Source: Acrocarpospora phusangensis
Lineage (GTDB): Bacteria; Actinomycetota; Actinomycetes; Streptosporangiales; Streptosporangiaceae
Assembly (NCBI RefSeq): GCF_016862995.1
Contig: NZ_BOOA01000028.1
Span: 1 to 64,000, forward strand
Length of the DNA stretch: 64,000 nt
Direction of reading: 5' to 3'
Below are positions 1 to 9,822 of this stretch, in pieces. Position 1 is the stretch's first letter. Each line of letters begins with the position of its first letter. The position numbers and the translations under genes are program-made. The notes beneath the pieces were generated by a model, which was not told where the DNA came from, searched no databases, and saw only the letters and a program-made list of their open reading frames with translations.

Positions 1-265
1 GAAGGGGGGTAAGGCGCAGCGCCGGGGGTGCCCGGGGTGGGTGAAGGAGGGTAGGGCGCAGCGCCGGCGGCACCCGGGGTGGGTGCGGGGGCATAGGGCG
101 CAGGGCCGGAGGCAGCTGGCGAGGACGCCGGAGCGCTGGGCTGAGGGCCGGAAGGCGCGGGGGCGTAGGGTGCGGGACCCGAGGCAGCTGAGGAAGGCGC
201 CGGAGCGTTGGACTGAGGGGTAGAAGGTGCCGGGCCTGGAGGAGCCGGGGAAGGTGCCGGGCCTG
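1..265 (-). repeat. Repeats encoding the Pro/Ala-rich kinase tail
   Basis: Imperfect direct repeats of about 33-54 bp lie within the kinase frame. Examples are the recurring GGCGCAGCGCCGG and the pair GGTGCCGGGCCTGGAGGAGC near 228 and 252. They encode the units PAPY and PGPAPSP. Unit lengths keep the reading frame. Confidence 0.6.
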
Positions 266-1337
266 GAGGAGCTGGGGACGGGGTCGGCGCTGGGGGAGAC
301 TCCGGGGCTGGGGGTTCGGTTGTGGTGGGAGTGGGGGGTTCGACTGTGGGGGTGGGTGGGAGGGGGAAAGTCGCGGTCCGGGCGAGGATCTGAGTCACGT
401 CGGGCTCGTCGGCGACGTTCGGAGGGGCTTCCCAGGATTCGCTGAGCATCTCGGTGGCGACCAGCGTGCGCTGAGTCCCCGCCGAAACAGAACTCAACGA
501 AGAAGGCGCCGGAATCGCTCCGCCCACTAAAGCGATCAGAAGGTCCTGAGCGGTAGGGCGTTGGAAAGGATCGGGATCGGTCGCCCGGCGGGCCAGCTCG
601 TTCAGGGGAGCCGGAAGCGCACCGAGATCGGGACGCCCACCCAGGACGCGGGCCGCGAGCGTGACCGCGTCCCCCCGCCCGTACGGATGCCGCCCACTCC
701 CCGCATAAGCCACCAGACATCCCCAAGCGAAGATGTCCGTCCACGGACTGATCTCCTCGCCGCGCACCTGCTCAGGCGCCCACCACCCGGGACTCCCCAG
801 CAGCTCACCCGACTGCGTGAACCCATGCGTCGCGTCCAGCGCCCGCGCGATCCCGAAATCGATCACCCGCGGCCCCGACATGGACAGGATCACATTCGCC
901 GGCTTGAGGTCCCGATGCACCAGCCCCGCCACATGGATCGCGGCCAGCGCGGCGGCCACCCCGAGCGCCACTCCGTGCAGCGGCCCGGGATCGAGCGCCC
1001 CGAACTGCGCGATCTGCCGCGACAGCGGTATCCCCGCGATGTACTCGGTCACCATGTACGGCTGCCCGACCTCGGTGTTCCCGTTGTCCAGCACCTGCGC
1101 CGTACAGAACGAGGCCACCCGCCGGGCGTTCTCCACTTCCCCGTGGAAGCGTGCGGCGAAATCCTCGTCCATGGTGAACTGCGCCTTCACCACCTTGACC
1201 GCCACCAGCCGCCCCGTGGGTGCGACGGCGAGATACACGGTGCCCATGCCGCCCTCGCCCAGTCGCCCCAGCAGCCGGTAAGGGCCGATCGCGGCCGGGT
1301 CTTGCGGGGTGAGCGGCTCGGCGCCGGTCGGTTCCAT
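1..1337 (-). CDS. Ser/Thr protein kinase, C-terminus cut off by window edge
   Basis: Cytoplasmic Hanks-type Ser/Thr kinase; the frame is open from the ATG at 1337 to the window edge (445 codons and no stop). Visible motifs are the glycine-rich loop GEGGMGTVY near residue 28, the VAVK lysine near residue 48, the catalytic loop [11 protein letters not shown], and the activation-segment end [10 protein letters not shown]. After roughly residue 290 comes a long tail rich in Pro, Ala, Ser and Gly, built from imperfect repeats such as [10 protein letters not shown] and [13 protein letters not shown] membrane segment or sensor domain could lie beyond the edge. It is a close paralogue of the kinase at 3699-5063 (same [25 protein letters not shown] stretch, with rsmA between them), which points to local duplication. 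Substrates are unknown. Confidence 0.9.
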   Translation of the reverse strand, partial: MEPTGAEPLTPQDPAAIGPYRLLGRLGEGGMGTVYLAVAPTGRLVAVKVVKAQFTMDEDFAARFHGEVENARRVASFCTAQVLDNGNTEVGQPYMVTEYIAGIPLSRQIAQFGALDPGPLHGVALGVAAALAAIHVAGLVHRDLKPANVILSMSGPRVIDFGIARALDATHGFTQSGELLGSPGWWAPEQVRGEEISPWTDIFAWGCLVAYAGSGRHPYGRGDAVTLAARVLGGRPDLGALPAPLNELARRATDPDPFQRPTAQDLLIALVGGAIPAPSSLSSVSAGTQRTLVATEMLSESWEAPPNVADEPDVTQILARTATFPLPPTPTVEPPTPTTTEPPAPESPPAPTPSPAPPGPAPSPAPPGPAPSTPQSNAPAPSSAASGPAPYAPAPSGPQPSAPASSPAASGPAPYAPAPTPGAAGAAPYPPSPTPGTPGAAPYPP

Positions 1338-1490
1338 CGCAGGATCTCCTACAGCCTGGAGTTGCGCGCCCACGTTATCCACCGTTGCCTCCCTTCGTAC
1401 ATGGGATGTTCGCCGCAGAGTTCAGCTTGGATGTTCTCAACCGGGGGGCAACAGGTAATTCGGCACGCTCGCATGCACGAGACTGGACGC
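1338..1490. promoter_or_regulatory. Divergent promoter region, kinase / rsmA
   Basis: A 153-bp spacer separates the kinase start (minus strand) and rsmA (plus strand), so promoters for both must lie here. I see no convincing -35/-10 pair or palindrome. This is inferred from gene orientation only. Confidence 0.35.
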
Positions 1491-2339
1491 ATGAGTTTGC
1501 TCGGGCCCGTCGAAGTGCGCTCTCTCGCGGAGAGACTGAACATCCGTCCGACGAAGAAGCTCGGGCAGAACTTCGTGATCGACGGTGGCACGGTCCGCAA
1601 GATCGTCCGGGTGGCGGGGGTCACGCCGGAGGATGTGGTGATCGAGATCGGTCCCGGTCTCGGGTCGCTGACGCTGGCGCTGCTGGGCGAGGTCGCCCAG
1701 GTGGTGGCGGTGGAGATCGATCCGGTGCTGGCGGAGCAGCTGCCGTTGACGGTCGCGGAGATGGCCCCCGAGCACGCCGGCCGACTCTCCGTGGTGCCCG
1801 CGGACGCGCTCAGGATCGGCCCGGAGGACCTGCCCGCCGAGCCGACCGCGCTGGTGGCGAACCTGCCGTACAACGTGTCGGTGCCGGTGGTGCTGCATCT
1901 GCTGCAGATCCTGCCGTCCCTGCGGCGCGGGCTGGTCATGGTTCAGGCCGAGGTCGCCGACCGTCTCGCCGCCGCTCCCGGCTCCAAGATCTACGGCGTG
2001 CCCTCGGTGAAGGCCGCCTGGTATGCGGACGTCCGCCGGGCCGGTCCGGTCGGCCGGAACGTCTTCTGGCCCGCGCCCAACGTGGACTCCGGCCTGGTCT
2101 CCCTGGTCCGCCGTGACCCGCCGCCCACCTCCGCCACGCGCGAGGAGGTCTTCGCCGTCGTGGACGCCGCGTTCGCCCAGCGCCGCAAGACCCTCCGCGC
2201 CGCCCTCGCCTCCTGGGCCGGTACGGCTGCCGCCGCCGAAGAAGCCCTCACCAAAGCAGGCATCAACCCGGCGGAACGCGGCGAACAGCTCGACGTCCAC
2301 GATTTCGCCAGAATCGCGGAGCACCGCCCTACCCGGTGA
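1491..2339 (+). CDS. rsmA: 16S rRNA (adenine(1518)-N(6)/adenine(1519)-N(6))-dimethyltransferase
   Basis: RsmA/KsgA dimethylates two adjacent adenines near the 3' end of 16S rRNA using SAM, a late step in 30S assembly. The 282-aa product shows the family start ([11 protein letters not shown]), the SAM motif [11 protein letters not shown] and the catalytic NLPY motif ([12 protein letters not shown]), then the C-terminal FAQRRKTLR segment. The frame is open far upstream, but homology begins at MSLLGP, so I use ATG 1491; an ATG six codons earlier at 1473 is the alternative. In actinobacteria this gene usually precedes ispE; here an FG-GAP gene and a kinase on the other strand intervene. Its last 11 bases overlap the end of the convergent FG-GAP gene. 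Confidence 0.95.
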   Translation: MSLLGPVEVRSLAERLNIRPTKKLGQNFVIDGGTVRKIVRVAGVTPEDVVIEIGPGLGSLTLALLGEVAQVVAVEIDPVLAEQLPLTVAEMAPEHAGRLSVVPADALRIGPEDLPAEPTALVANLPYNVSVPVVLHLLQILPSLRRGLVMVQAEVADRLAAAPGSKIYGVPSVKAAWYADVRRAGPVGRNVFWPAPNVDSGLVSLVRRDPPPTSATREEVFAVVDAAFAQRRKTLRAALASWAGTAAAAEEALTKAGINPAERGEQLDVHDFARIAEHRPTR

Positions 2340-3702
2340 CGGCCGCCCCGAACTCCAGCGCGTCCCCCTCCGGCGTGAGCAGCCGCGGCCGCTCCCCGAG
2401 CACCGACACCACCGCCACCGCCCCGGTCGCCCCCCGATCCGGTACGCCCACGAGCACGAACCCGTCCCCCGTCCGCGCCAGACTCCACCCGAAATGGTCG
2501 TACGGCCGTCCCTCCGCCAGCCGGATCAGCCGGCTGACCTCGGTCGAGTCGATGGGGATGGCCTGGATCGTCCCGCTCTCCGGCCGTCGCAGCTCGCTCT
2601 GCCCCGGCACCCCGACCAGCAGGGTCGGCCCCATGAACGCCAGGGCGTGCCCGAACATGTCCCCCGCCTCAGGCGTGTCCCCGATGCCCACCGCCCCTTC
2701 GTGCAGGGTCCTGATGAGCCGCGGATCCCCGGACGTCGACTCGAACAGCAACGCCAGCCCCGAATCCCGTACGCCGTCCAGGTCCGCGGCCGGTGCTCCG
2801 ATGGCGAGGTACCCCTTGCCGGCGTAGGTCCCGAACGCCAGTGAATGCCCGAAATGATCGCCGGACCGGGAATCCATCCCGGCCTCCACCGTCGACATGT
2901 CCCAGCCGACACCCCGGTAGGTCCACGGCCTGGTCGCGACGTCGTACACGAGCGTGACCGACCCCGTGTCGATCTGCCCGGCCTCCTCCCGGTCCTCGAA
3001 CGGCGCCCCGATCGCCAGATCCACGGCCGAGGCGTTCCCGCCCAGCCGCGTGTACGCGAGTGACCACCCGAACATGTCCCCGGCCTGCGCGTTCCCCGGC
3101 ACCCCCGGCGAGTTCTGGGTGATCCGCTGCGGCTCCCCGGGCTTGCGCCCGTCGAACCGGAACACGTACGCCGCCCCGGAGTCGGCGACCTCGTCGGCGT
3201 CCTCGTGCGGAGCCCCCACCGCGACCGTCCCCGACGCGATGGCCAGCGACCAGCCGAAGTGCGCGTTGCCCCGGGGCGAGGGCGCCTTCAGCTCCAGCCG
3301 CGGCCCGCCCATCGCCCCACCCCAGTAGACGTAGGCGACCCCCGCGCCCGGCACGGTCCTTCCGTCCACCACCCCGGAGGCGTACGGATTGGAGACCACG
3401 ACGTCCAGGCACCTGTCGCCGTCCAGATGGCCGGCTTTGGCGGTCCAGCCCGCGCCCTGGTCCAGCTGCTTCACCTGGGCGTTCAGCACCGGCCCGACCA
3501 GCACGTAGGAGCGTCCCTCCAGCGCGCTGCCCGACGTGACCGGATCGGTCACGAAGGCGTCGTTGACGCCGTCCCCGGTGAAGTCGGCGGGCGCCTTCGC
3601 GCAGGCGCCGGCCGGCGGCGAACCCGCCCCGAGCAACCCGAGGATCAAGGCCCCCACCAGGGCCGCCGCTCTCTTTCTCACGCGTAAGCCCGCCGCGTTC
3701 AC
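2329..3702 (-). CDS. Secreted FG-GAP / integrin-alpha-like propeller protein
   Basis: Exported protein of about 457 aa. A basic N-terminus and hydrophobic stretch ([14 protein letters not shown]) end near PAGACA, which fits a signal peptide. The mature part has about seven FG-GAP-type repeats: [24 protein letters not shown], then blades beginning HFGWSLA, MFGWSLA, HFGHSLA, MFGHALA and HFGWSLA, most followed by an (A/V)G(A/V)P turn. This predicts a seven-bladed beta-propeller with calcium-type loops, a ligand-binding fold. The GTG start at 3702 overlaps the stop of the upstream kinase in a GTGA, so translation is probably coupled and the two proteins may act together. A longer in-frame start is ruled out because it would lie inside the kinase. 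Ligand unknown. Confidence 0.85.
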   Translation of the reverse strand: MNAAGLRVRKRAAALVGALILGLLGAGSPPAGACAKAPADFTGDGVNDAFVTDPVTSGSALEGRSYVLVGPVLNAQVKQLDQGAGWTAKAGHLDGDRCLDVVVSNPYASGVVDGRTVPGAGVAYVYWGGAMGGPRLELKAPSPRGNAHFGWSLAIASGTVAVGAPHEDADEVADSGAAYVFRFDGRKPGEPQRITQNSPGVPGNAQAGDMFGWSLAYTRLGGNASAVDLAIGAPFEDREEAGQIDTGSVTLVYDVATRPWTYRGVGWDMSTVEAGMDSRSGDHFGHSLAFGTYAGKGYLAIGAPAADLDGVRDSGLALLFESTSGDPRLIRTLHEGAVGIGDTPEAGDMFGHALAFMGPTLLVGVPGQSELRRPESGTIQAIPIDSTEVSRLIRLAEGRPYDHFGWSLARTGDGFVLVGVPDRGATGAVAVVSVLGERPRLLTPEGDALEFGAAVTG

Positions 3703-5063
3703 AGGTGGACCTCCAGCTCGCCGCCGCCGGCCACCAGGGAGCCGGTCAGGGTGGCGGGAGTGCGGTCGTCGGGGAGCGCGTACTCGGCCGTGAGGGTGAG
3801 ACGGTCGCCCGGCGGGAGCCGGTCCGGCGGGGGCGGGGAGGTCGCGGTGTGGCCGAAGCCCTGGTCGTCCACCAGGTGGGGGTAGGCCGACAGCTGGGCG
3901 GTGGCGCCGCCCATGTTGAGCAGGAGCCACGTGATGGCGCAGGAGGCGCCCTCGGCGGCGGGACGGCAGTCCGGCGGTTTGACGATCATGTGGACGTCTT
4001 GGACGACGATGCGGCGGCCGATGTCGTGGAGGCGCTCCGGGGCCGCCGCCTGTGGCGTGCCGCCCTCCCGTAAGCCGAGGTACAGACCCGCGCCGAGGAC
4101 CAGGAGCCCGGCCAGGACGGCGTACGGCCATCTCCGCCGGCGGCGCGGGGTTGGCGGAGGAGGTGGGGGCTGCTGGATGTTCTCCGGCGGGTCCCAGGCC
4201 ATGACCTCCGTACTGGGATCCTCGCGCCCGCCGACCAGGGCCAGCAGGAGCTCCTGGGCGGAGGGCCGGTGGCGGGGCTCCTTGTGCAGGGCGCGCCGGA
4301 CGAGGGTGTCCAGGGGAGCGGGCAGGCCGTCCAGATCGGGTTCCGACTCCAGGACCCGGTGCGCGAGGACCATCGGGTCGCCCTCGCCGAACGGATGCCG
4401 CGCGCTGCCCGCGAAGCCGACCAGGCAGCCCCAGGTGAAGACGTCCACGGCGGGCGTGACCACCCGCCCCTGCAACTGCTCCGGCGCCCACCAGCCAGGA
4501 GACCCGACGACCTCGCCGGTCTCGGTGTGCCCGTGGGTGGCGTCCACCGCGCGGGCGATCCCGAAGTCGATCACCCGGGGCCCGGACATGGACAGGATCA
4601 CGTTGGCCGGCTTGAGATCCCGGTGCACCAGCCCGGCGGCGTGGATGGCCGTCAGCGCGGCCGCCACGCCGAACGCCACCCCGTGCAGGGTGCCCGCCTC
4701 CAGCGCGCCGTACGTGGCGATCTGCCGGTCCAGCGGCGTCCCCGGAATGAACTCCGTGACCATGTACGGCCGGCCGTCCTCGGTCTTCCCCTGCGCCAGC
4801 ACGAGCGCCGTGCAGAACGAGGCCACCCGCTGGGCGTGCTCCACCTCGGTCTGGAAGCGCACGCCGAAGTCCTCGTCCACCGCGTACTGCCGCTTGACGA
4901 CCTTGACCGCGACCAGCCGGTCGCCATGCTCACCGGCGGACCGCCCCAGGTAGACGGTCCCCATCCCGCCCGTGCCGAGCCGTCCGAGCAGCTTGTACGG
5001 CCCGATTTGCGCCGGATCGCTCGAGGAAAGCGGCGCGCTGACCGAGTTGACGTCGATGTGCAC
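3699..5063 (-). CDS. Membrane Ser/Thr protein kinase with extracytoplasmic domain
   Basis: A 454-aa Hanks-type kinase. The kinase domain (about 21-275) has the glycine loop GTGGMGTVY near 30, K54 in [12 protein letters not shown] at 147-154 and DFG at 166-168. A poly-proline and arginine stretch (about 298-311) precedes one membrane helix (about 312-331), leaving about 120 residues outside the cell. That outer part (IVVQDVHMIVKPPDC... and a later single Cys) is beta-rich and looks like a small immunoglobulin or DUF4352-type sensor fold; this assignment is tentative. No PASTA repeats are present, so it is not PknB. It is translationally coupled to the FG-GAP gene downstream and paralogous to the kinase at 1-1337. 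Confidence 0.92.
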   Translation of the reverse strand: MHIDVNSVSAPLSSSDPAQIGPYKLLGRLGTGGMGTVYLGRSAGEHGDRLVAVKVVKRQYAVDEDFGVRFQTEVEHAQRVASFCTALVLAQGKTEDGRPYMVTEFIPGTPLDRQIATYGALEAGTLHGVAFGVAAALTAIHAAGLVHRDLKPANVILSMSGPRVIDFGIARAVDATHGHTETGEVVGSPGWWAPEQLQGRVVTPAVDVFTWGCLVGFAGSARHPFGEGDPMVLAHRVLESEPDLDGLPAPLDTLVRRALHKEPRHRPSAQELLLALVGGREDPSTEVMAWDPPENIQQPPPPPPTPRRRRRWPYAVLAGLLVLGAGLYLGLREGGTPQAAAPERLHDIGRRIVVQDVHMIVKPPDCRPAAEGASCAITWLLLNMGGATAQLSAYPHLVDDQGFGHTATSPPPPDRLPPGDRLTLTAEYALPDDRTPATLTGSLVAGGGELEVHL

Positions 5064-5174
5064 TCCCCGTGAACCGCACGTTGCCGTTACCGTACCGTTC
5101 CGTGTACGGCTTTCGCCCCAATTTATGGTGATCGTTTGCCGGGCGTAGCAGCAGGTCAGTTAGGCTCGGATGCC

Positions 5175-6074
5175 GTGACGTCATCTGTGACCGTACGTGT
5201 GCCGGCCAAGGTCAACCTGCAGCTGTCGGTGGGGCCGCTGCGCGACGACGGCTACCACGACCTGGTGAACGTCTTCCATGCCGTCTCCCTGTTCGACGAG
5301 GTCACCGCGGCCGAGTCGGACCGGCTCTCGATCCGGGTGGTGGGCGACCCGGCCGGTCAGGTCCCGCTGGACGAGAGCAACCTGGCGATCAGGGCCGCCC
5401 GCGCGCTCGCCGCCCGAGCGGGCCGGTCGTACGGGGCGGAGCTGGTGATCCGCAAGTCCATCCCGGTGGCGGGTGGCATGGCCGGCGGCAGCGCGGACGC
5501 GGCGGCCGCCCTGGTGGCCTGCGACCGGCTCTGGGGTCTCGGGCTGTCCCGGGAGGACCTGTCGGACATCGCCGCCGACCTGGGCAGCGACGTGCCGTTC
5601 GCGCTGCTCGGCGGGACCGCCGTGGGCACCGGGCGCGGCGAGATGCTGACCCCGCTCCCGGTCTCCGGGACCTTCCACTGGGTGTTCGCGCTGGCCGACG
5701 CCGGCCTGTCCACGCCCGCCGTCTACCGCGAGTGCGACCGGCTCAGGGAGGCCGCCGGGGAGCGCGCCGGCTGGCCCGCGCTGAGCGAGCCGCTCGCCCA
5801 CGCCCTGCGCGACGGCGACCCCAAGAGCCTCGGCCGGGCCCTGGTCAACGACCTGCAACCGGCCTCGATCATGCTGCGCCGCAGCCTGGCCCGGACCCTG
5901 GACGAGGGCCGCGAGCAGGGCGCGCTCGGCGCGCTGGTCTCCGGCTCCGGGCCGACCTGCGCGTTCCTCGCCGAATCCGCCGAGCACGCCCTGGACCTGT
6001 CGGTGTCCCTGCGCCGGGTCTGCCACCAGGTGGTCAGCGCGTACGGACCGGTCCCCGGAGCCGTGGTGGTCTAG
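5175..6074 (+). CDS. ispE: 4-diphosphocytidyl-2-C-methyl-D-erythritol kinase
   Basis: IspE phosphorylates CDP-methylerythritol with ATP, the fourth step of the non-mevalonate (MEP) isoprenoid pathway. The 299-aa product is of usual length. It has the substrate region VPAKVNLQLSVG at the N-terminus, the GHMP ATP-binding motif PVAGGMAGGSADAAAAL and the C-terminal glycine motif SGSGPTCAF. I choose GTG 5175 because similarity begins at TVRVPAKVN; GTG 5187 is possible, and the longer frame from 5136 has no family similarity. The ABC-F gene follows after 16 bases, probably in one operon. Confidence 0.93.
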   Translation: MTSSVTVRVPAKVNLQLSVGPLRDDGYHDLVNVFHAVSLFDEVTAAESDRLSIRVVGDPAGQVPLDESNLAIRAARALAARAGRSYGAELVIRKSIPVAGGMAGGSADAAAALVACDRLWGLGLSREDLSDIAADLGSDVPFALLGGTAVGTGRGEMLTPLPVSGTFHWVFALADAGLSTPAVYRECDRLREAAGERAGWPALSEPLAHALRDGDPKSLGRALVNDLQPASIMLRRSLARTLDEGREQGALGALVSGSGPTCAFLAESAEHALDLSVSLRRVCHQVVSAYGPVPGAVVV

Positions 6075-6090
6075 ATAGGCTTACCGGGCG

Positions 6091-7881
6091 ATGAATCTGG
6101 TCAATCTTGAATCCGTCTCCCACGCCTACGGTCCCAAACCCCTGCTCTCCGGCGTCTCGCTCGGCGTCGAGGAGGGCGATCGCATCGGCGTCGTCGGCCG
6201 CAACGGCGGCGGCAAGACCACGCTGATCTCGATCATCGCGGGTCGGCTGAAGCCGGACAGCGGCCGGGTCACCCACACCCGCAACCTGCGGGTCGGCGTG
6301 CTGTCCCAGCGGGACGACTTCGCCGCCGACGCCACCGTCCAGGAGCTGGTGCTGAGCGGCAGGGCCGAGCACGAATGGGCCGGCGACGCCTCGATCCGGG
6401 AGATCCTGGCCAACCTGCTCGGCGACATCGAGCTGTCCGCCCGCGCGGGCGCCCTGTCCGGCGGCGAGCGGCGCAGGACCGCGCTGGCCCGGCTGCTGAT
6501 CGGCGACGACGACCTGATCGTGCTCGACGAGCCCACCAACCACCTGGACATCGAGGCCATCGCCTGGCTGGCCGGGCACCTGGCGGCGCGCAAGTCGGCG
6601 CTGATCGTGGTCACCCACGACCGCTGGTTCCTGGACGCGGTCTCCACCAGGACCTGGGAGGTCGTGGACGCCTCGATCGAGCGCTACGACGGCGGCTACG
6701 CGGCCTACGTGCTGGCCAAGGCCGAGCGGGCGCGGATCGCGCAGGCCGCCGAGGACCGCCGCCAGAACCTGATGCGCAAGGAGATCGCCTGGCTGCGGCG
6801 CGGCCCGCCCGCGCGCACCTCCAAGCCCAAGTTCCGCATCAACGCCGCGGAAGCCCTGATCGCCGATGTGCCGCCGCCGCGCGAGACCGTCGAACTGCTC
6901 AAGTTCGCCTCGGCCCGCCTCGGCAGGACCGTCTACGACCTCGAGGACGTCACCCTGCACGCGGGCGGCCCCGGCGCGGGCCCGCTCGTGCTCGACCACT
7001 GCACCTGGCAGTTCGGCCCCGGCGACAGAATCGGCCTCATCGGCGTCAACGGCTCCGGCAAGTCCACCGTCCTCCGCCTGCTCTCCGGTTCGGTACGGCC
7101 CGACTCCGGCCGCCTGGTCGAGGGACGAACCGTCAAACTCGCCCACCTCTCCCAGGAGCTCACCGAACTCGACCCTGCCCGCCGCGTCCTGGAGACGGTC
7201 GAGGAGATCCGCAAGTACATCACCGTCGGCAAGAAGGAGTGGTCGGCCTCGCAGCTGCTGGAGCGGCTCGGGTTCAAGGGCGACGCCCAGTGGAAGGTGA
7301 TCGGCGACCTGTCCGGCGGCGAGCGGCGGCGGCTCCAGCTGCTCCGGCTCATCATGGACGAGCCGAACGTGCTCCTGCTGGACGAGCCCACCAACGACCT
7401 CGACATCGAGACCCTCACCGAGCTGGAGGACCTGCTCGACGGCTGGCCGGGCACCCTGGTGGTGGTCAGCCACGACCGCTACTTCCTGGAGCGCGTCTCG
7501 GACCGTACGGTGGCGCTGCTCGGCGACGGCAGGCTGTCGATGCTGCCCGGGGGCGTGGACGAGTACCTGGAGCGCCGGGCGGCCGGGAACGCGCTGTCGG
7601 CGCGCGCGGCGTCCGCCACGCCGGTCCTGGTGGCCGAAGCGCCGGTCACGGTCGGGCTGTCCGCCAAGGAGCAGCGGGAACTCCAGAAGGAGCTGTCGCG
7701 GCTCGAACGGCAGCTGGACAAGCTCACCGAACGCGAAGGGAAGGTGCACGCCCAGATGGCGGCGGCGGCCAGTGACTTCGAACAGCTCGGCAAGCTCGAC
7801 GCGGAACTGCGCGAGATCGCCGCATTGAAGGAGAGCACCGAGCTCGAATGGATGGACGTGGCCGACCGCCTCGGCGAATGA
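6091..7881 (+). CDS. ABC-F family ATPase (Uup-like)
   Basis: Soluble 596-aa protein with two ABC ATPase domains and no membrane segments, the ABC-F architecture; members bind the ribosomal E site or DNA. The first domain has Walker A GRNGGGKTT, signature LSGGERRR and Walker B LIVLDEPTNHLD; the second has GVNGSGKST, LSGGERRR and LLLDEPTNDLD. The linker (about 205-275) is basic and charged. The C-terminal 70 residues form a coiled coil (KELSRLERQLDKLTEREGK), as in Uup. Location after ispE is the usual actinobacterial arrangement, which favours a housekeeping translation role over antibiotic resistance, though the sequence alone cannot exclude resistance. Confidence 0.9.
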   Translation: MNLVNLESVSHAYGPKPLLSGVSLGVEEGDRIGVVGRNGGGKTTLISIIAGRLKPDSGRVTHTRNLRVGVLSQRDDFAADATVQELVLSGRAEHEWAGDASIREILANLLGDIELSARAGALSGGERRRTALARLLIGDDDLIVLDEPTNHLDIEAIAWLAGHLAARKSALIVVTHDRWFLDAVSTRTWEVVDASIERYDGGYAAYVLAKAERARIAQAAEDRRQNLMRKEIAWLRRGPPARTSKPKFRINAAEALIADVPPPRETVELLKFASARLGRTVYDLEDVTLHAGGPGAGPLVLDHCTWQFGPGDRIGLIGVNGSGKSTVLRLLSGSVRPDSGRLVEGRTVKLAHLSQELTELDPARRVLETVEEIRKYITVGKKEWSASQLLERLGFKGDAQWKVIGDLSGGERRRLQLLRLIMDEPNVLLLDEPTNDLDIETLTELEDLLDGWPGTLVVVSHDRYFLERVSDRTVALLGDGRLSMLPGGVDEYLERRAAGNALSARAASATPVLVAEAPVTVGLSAKEQRELQKELSRLERQLDKLTEREGKVHAQMAAAASDFEQLGKLDAELREIAALKESTELEWMDVADRLGE

Positions 7882-7909
7882 TCGCCTGACCGTCCTACGG
7901 AGCACACAG

Positions 7910-7941
7910 AAAGGGCCCGGCCGAGCGTGGCCGGGCCCTTT
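7910..7941. terminator. Strong bidirectional hairpin terminator
   Basis: A perfect 13-bp inverted repeat (AAAGGGCCCGGCC at 7910-7922, its complement at 7929-7941) with a 6-base loop is followed on the plus strand by GTTTTC. It lies between the convergent ABC-F and peptidase genes and can end both transcripts. Confidence 0.85.
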
Positions 7942-7992
7942 GTTTTCTGTGCTCAGGCGAACCGGGGCACCTCCGGTTCTCCCCGATCGCTA

Positions 7993-9495
7993 CTAGACGA
8001 TCCGGCCCGACCAGAGGTTCTTGGCCGCGCTGTAGACGCCGTAGGTCTCACCGTCGAAGTACGGGGAAACCGAGGTGTCGTAACGGTTGTTCTTGTCGGT
8101 GTCGGAGACACCGATGGTGACACCGTTCAGGTAGCCAAGGCGGCGAGCGCTCTTGTAGTTCAGCAGCCAGGAGGAGCCGATGGAGCCCTCACCCGTGAAG
8201 CTGGACTTGATGCCGATGAGCTCCTCGGCCTTGATGGCCGAAGCGGAAGCCGCGAAGGTCTTGCCGTACGCCCACTTGAGGGTCTTGCCGGAGAAGGCGT
8301 AGTTGCCGTCCGGGTGCGACCCGCTCGGGTAACCGAACACGAAGACCGGCTTGCCGACCTTCTGGTTGTACGCCAGACCCTGGCCGCCGACGTTGTCGCC
8401 GAGACGACCGACGTCCTTGAGACCGATGGACAGCAGCTTGCCGACGACCTTGTAGTCCAGGTCGATGTTCACCCAGAAGGTACGCTTGAAGTAGTCGTAC
8501 CCACGGCCGTCCCTCTTGGAGAAGTACAGCGTCTTCTTGTCGGGGCTGAAGTACCAGGAGCCGTCGGCCTGGTGGCCGGGGGGCGCCCGGAACTCGTCGT
8601 CCGAGATCTCCTTGGTGTCGAACCCGGTGCCGCTGACGGGGTTCTTCCAGGTGTCCTCAGGGTCGATGTACGGGTTGTACTTGTGGAACTCCGTCCAGTC
8701 GGCGGCCAGCTTCTGCGAGCCGGGCGTGCCGACCGGCTTCAGCGTGCGGACCTCCACGACCTCCAGGTTGGAGTACCCGGTGGTCTTGTCGGCCTCGAGC
8801 CTGGCCTTCTCCGCGTCAGCCAGAGCCTTGGTCGGGTAGACCTTGCTCTCGTAGTCCTTGTCGAAGGCGGCGGACGTCGGGATGACGCCGTTGTACACGG
8901 TGACGAACGCGTAGTCGCGGTCGCCGTCCTCGTACACGTCGAAGTCGTAGTGCGTGAAGCCCTGCTTACCGACGTAGATGCCCCAAGGAGTCTTGCCCTG
9001 GTAGTAGCCGGGGACGAAGACCCACTTGTCGAGGGTGGCGGCGTTGCTCTCGGTGTCGTACACGCAGTGACCGGCCGTGGCGACCAGGTTGCGGTAGGCG
9101 GACTGCACCGAGGTGCCGGTGCACCAGTGCGGGTCGCCGTCGGCGCCGATGAAGAACACCTTGCCCGAGGTCTTGGGCAGGTTGACGTTCTTCGACTTGC
9201 TGGAGCTCTTCTTCTCGTCCCCGATCGCGGGGATCACGCCGGGCTTGCTGTCCGCGGCGGGACCACCGGTCGAGATGTGCTTGGCGACGACCTTGGTCTC
9301 CACGTCGTAAGGCGTGGCGCCGATCAGGTTCGCCTTGAACTCGCCGAGCCAGAACTTGGCCACCTGCTGAGCGGCGAGGTTGGTGTTGGCCAGGATGACC
9401 GACGGAACCTCGTCGGCCGCCTGGGCCGGAGCGGAGACCAGAGCGGAGGCCAGCAGCCCCGCGCTGATGCCGCCCACGATGAATGTGCGCTTCAT
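7993..9495 (-). CDS. Secreted trypsin-like (S1/V8-type) serine peptidase, catalytic Ser uncertain
   Basis: Exported protein of about 500 aa. The signal peptide is KRTFIVGGISAGLLASALVS ending APAQAA (about 1-27). The histidine box VATAGHC gives His143 with Cys144, and Cys125 lies upstream (CTGTS), the usual S1 disulfide pair. An acidic candidate lies in GDRDYAFV (about 191-198). The C-terminal region that should carry GxSGGP reads TGEGSIGSSWLL (about 434-445), so the nucleophile position appears to be Ile or is shifted by one. It could be an atypical peptidase or an inactive homologue. ATG 9495 is chosen because it begins the signal peptide. Codon choice is slightly less GC-rich than neighbouring genes. 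Confidence 0.8.
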   Translation of the reverse strand: MKRTFIVGGISAGLLASALVSAPAQAADEVPSVILANTNLAAQQVAKFWLGEFKANLIGATPYDVETKVVAKHISTGGPAADSKPGVIPAIGDEKKSSSKSKNVNLPKTSGKVFFIGADGDPHWCTGTSVQSAYRNLVATAGHCVYDTESNAATLDKWVFVPGYYQGKTPWGIYVGKQGFTHYDFDVYEDGDRDYAFVTVYNGVIPTSAAFDKDYESKVYPTKALADAEKARLEADKTTGYSNLEVVEVRTLKPVGTPGSQKLAADWTEFHKYNPYIDPEDTWKNPVSGTGFDTKEISDDEFRAPPGHQADGSWYFSPDKKTLYFSKRDGRGYDYFKRTFWVNIDLDYKVVGKLLSIGLKDVGRLGDNVGGQGLAYNQKVGKPVFVFGYPSGSHPDGNYAFSGKTLKWAYGKTFAASASAIKAEELIGIKSSFTGEGSIGSSWLLNYKSARRLGYLNGVTIGVSDTDKNNRYDTSVSPYFDGETYGVYSAAKNLWSGRIV

Positions 9496-9822
9496 GGTGT
9501 AACCCCAGGTCTGTCGTGGGACGTCACTTGCGCCCCATGCGTCAGTAAAGGAACAGATAGAAGCTATAAGACGATCTACCGTTGCGAAAGTGAAACCGGC
9601 ATCAGACCGGGGGTGGGGCAGCTCCTGATACATCACGTACCTGAGCGAAAGCTGTGAAAAGAAGGGTCATTTCCCCTGCTGGCAGCGGCTTCCCGAAATG
9701 ATCATGCTGGACCGGTGCAAATGAGGTGTGTGACGTAAATCACATACCCCAAATGAAACCGTTAGGCGCTATCGTCCCGTCTTACTCGGGTTTCGCCTGC
9801 CTCCTGCCGGGCAGTGAGGCCC
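9496..9822. other. Intergenic region upstream of the peptidase
   Basis: This 327-bp region separates two minus-strand genes and has lower GC than its surroundings around 9540-9760. It presumably holds the peptidase promoter and the end of the MarR transcript. I see no gene, tRNA or strong hairpin; the small plus-strand frame here has no coding character. Confidence 0.4.

Noticed and set aside
561-1490. N-terminal 310-codon extension of rsmA
   Set aside because: Lies antisense to the kinase gene and adds nothing similar to RsmA, whose normal start is at MSLLGP.
6091-7881. Antibiotic-resistance ABC-F call
   Set aside because: Housekeeping position after ispE and Uup-like C-terminal coiled coil; nothing in the sequence specifically indicates a resistance subclass.
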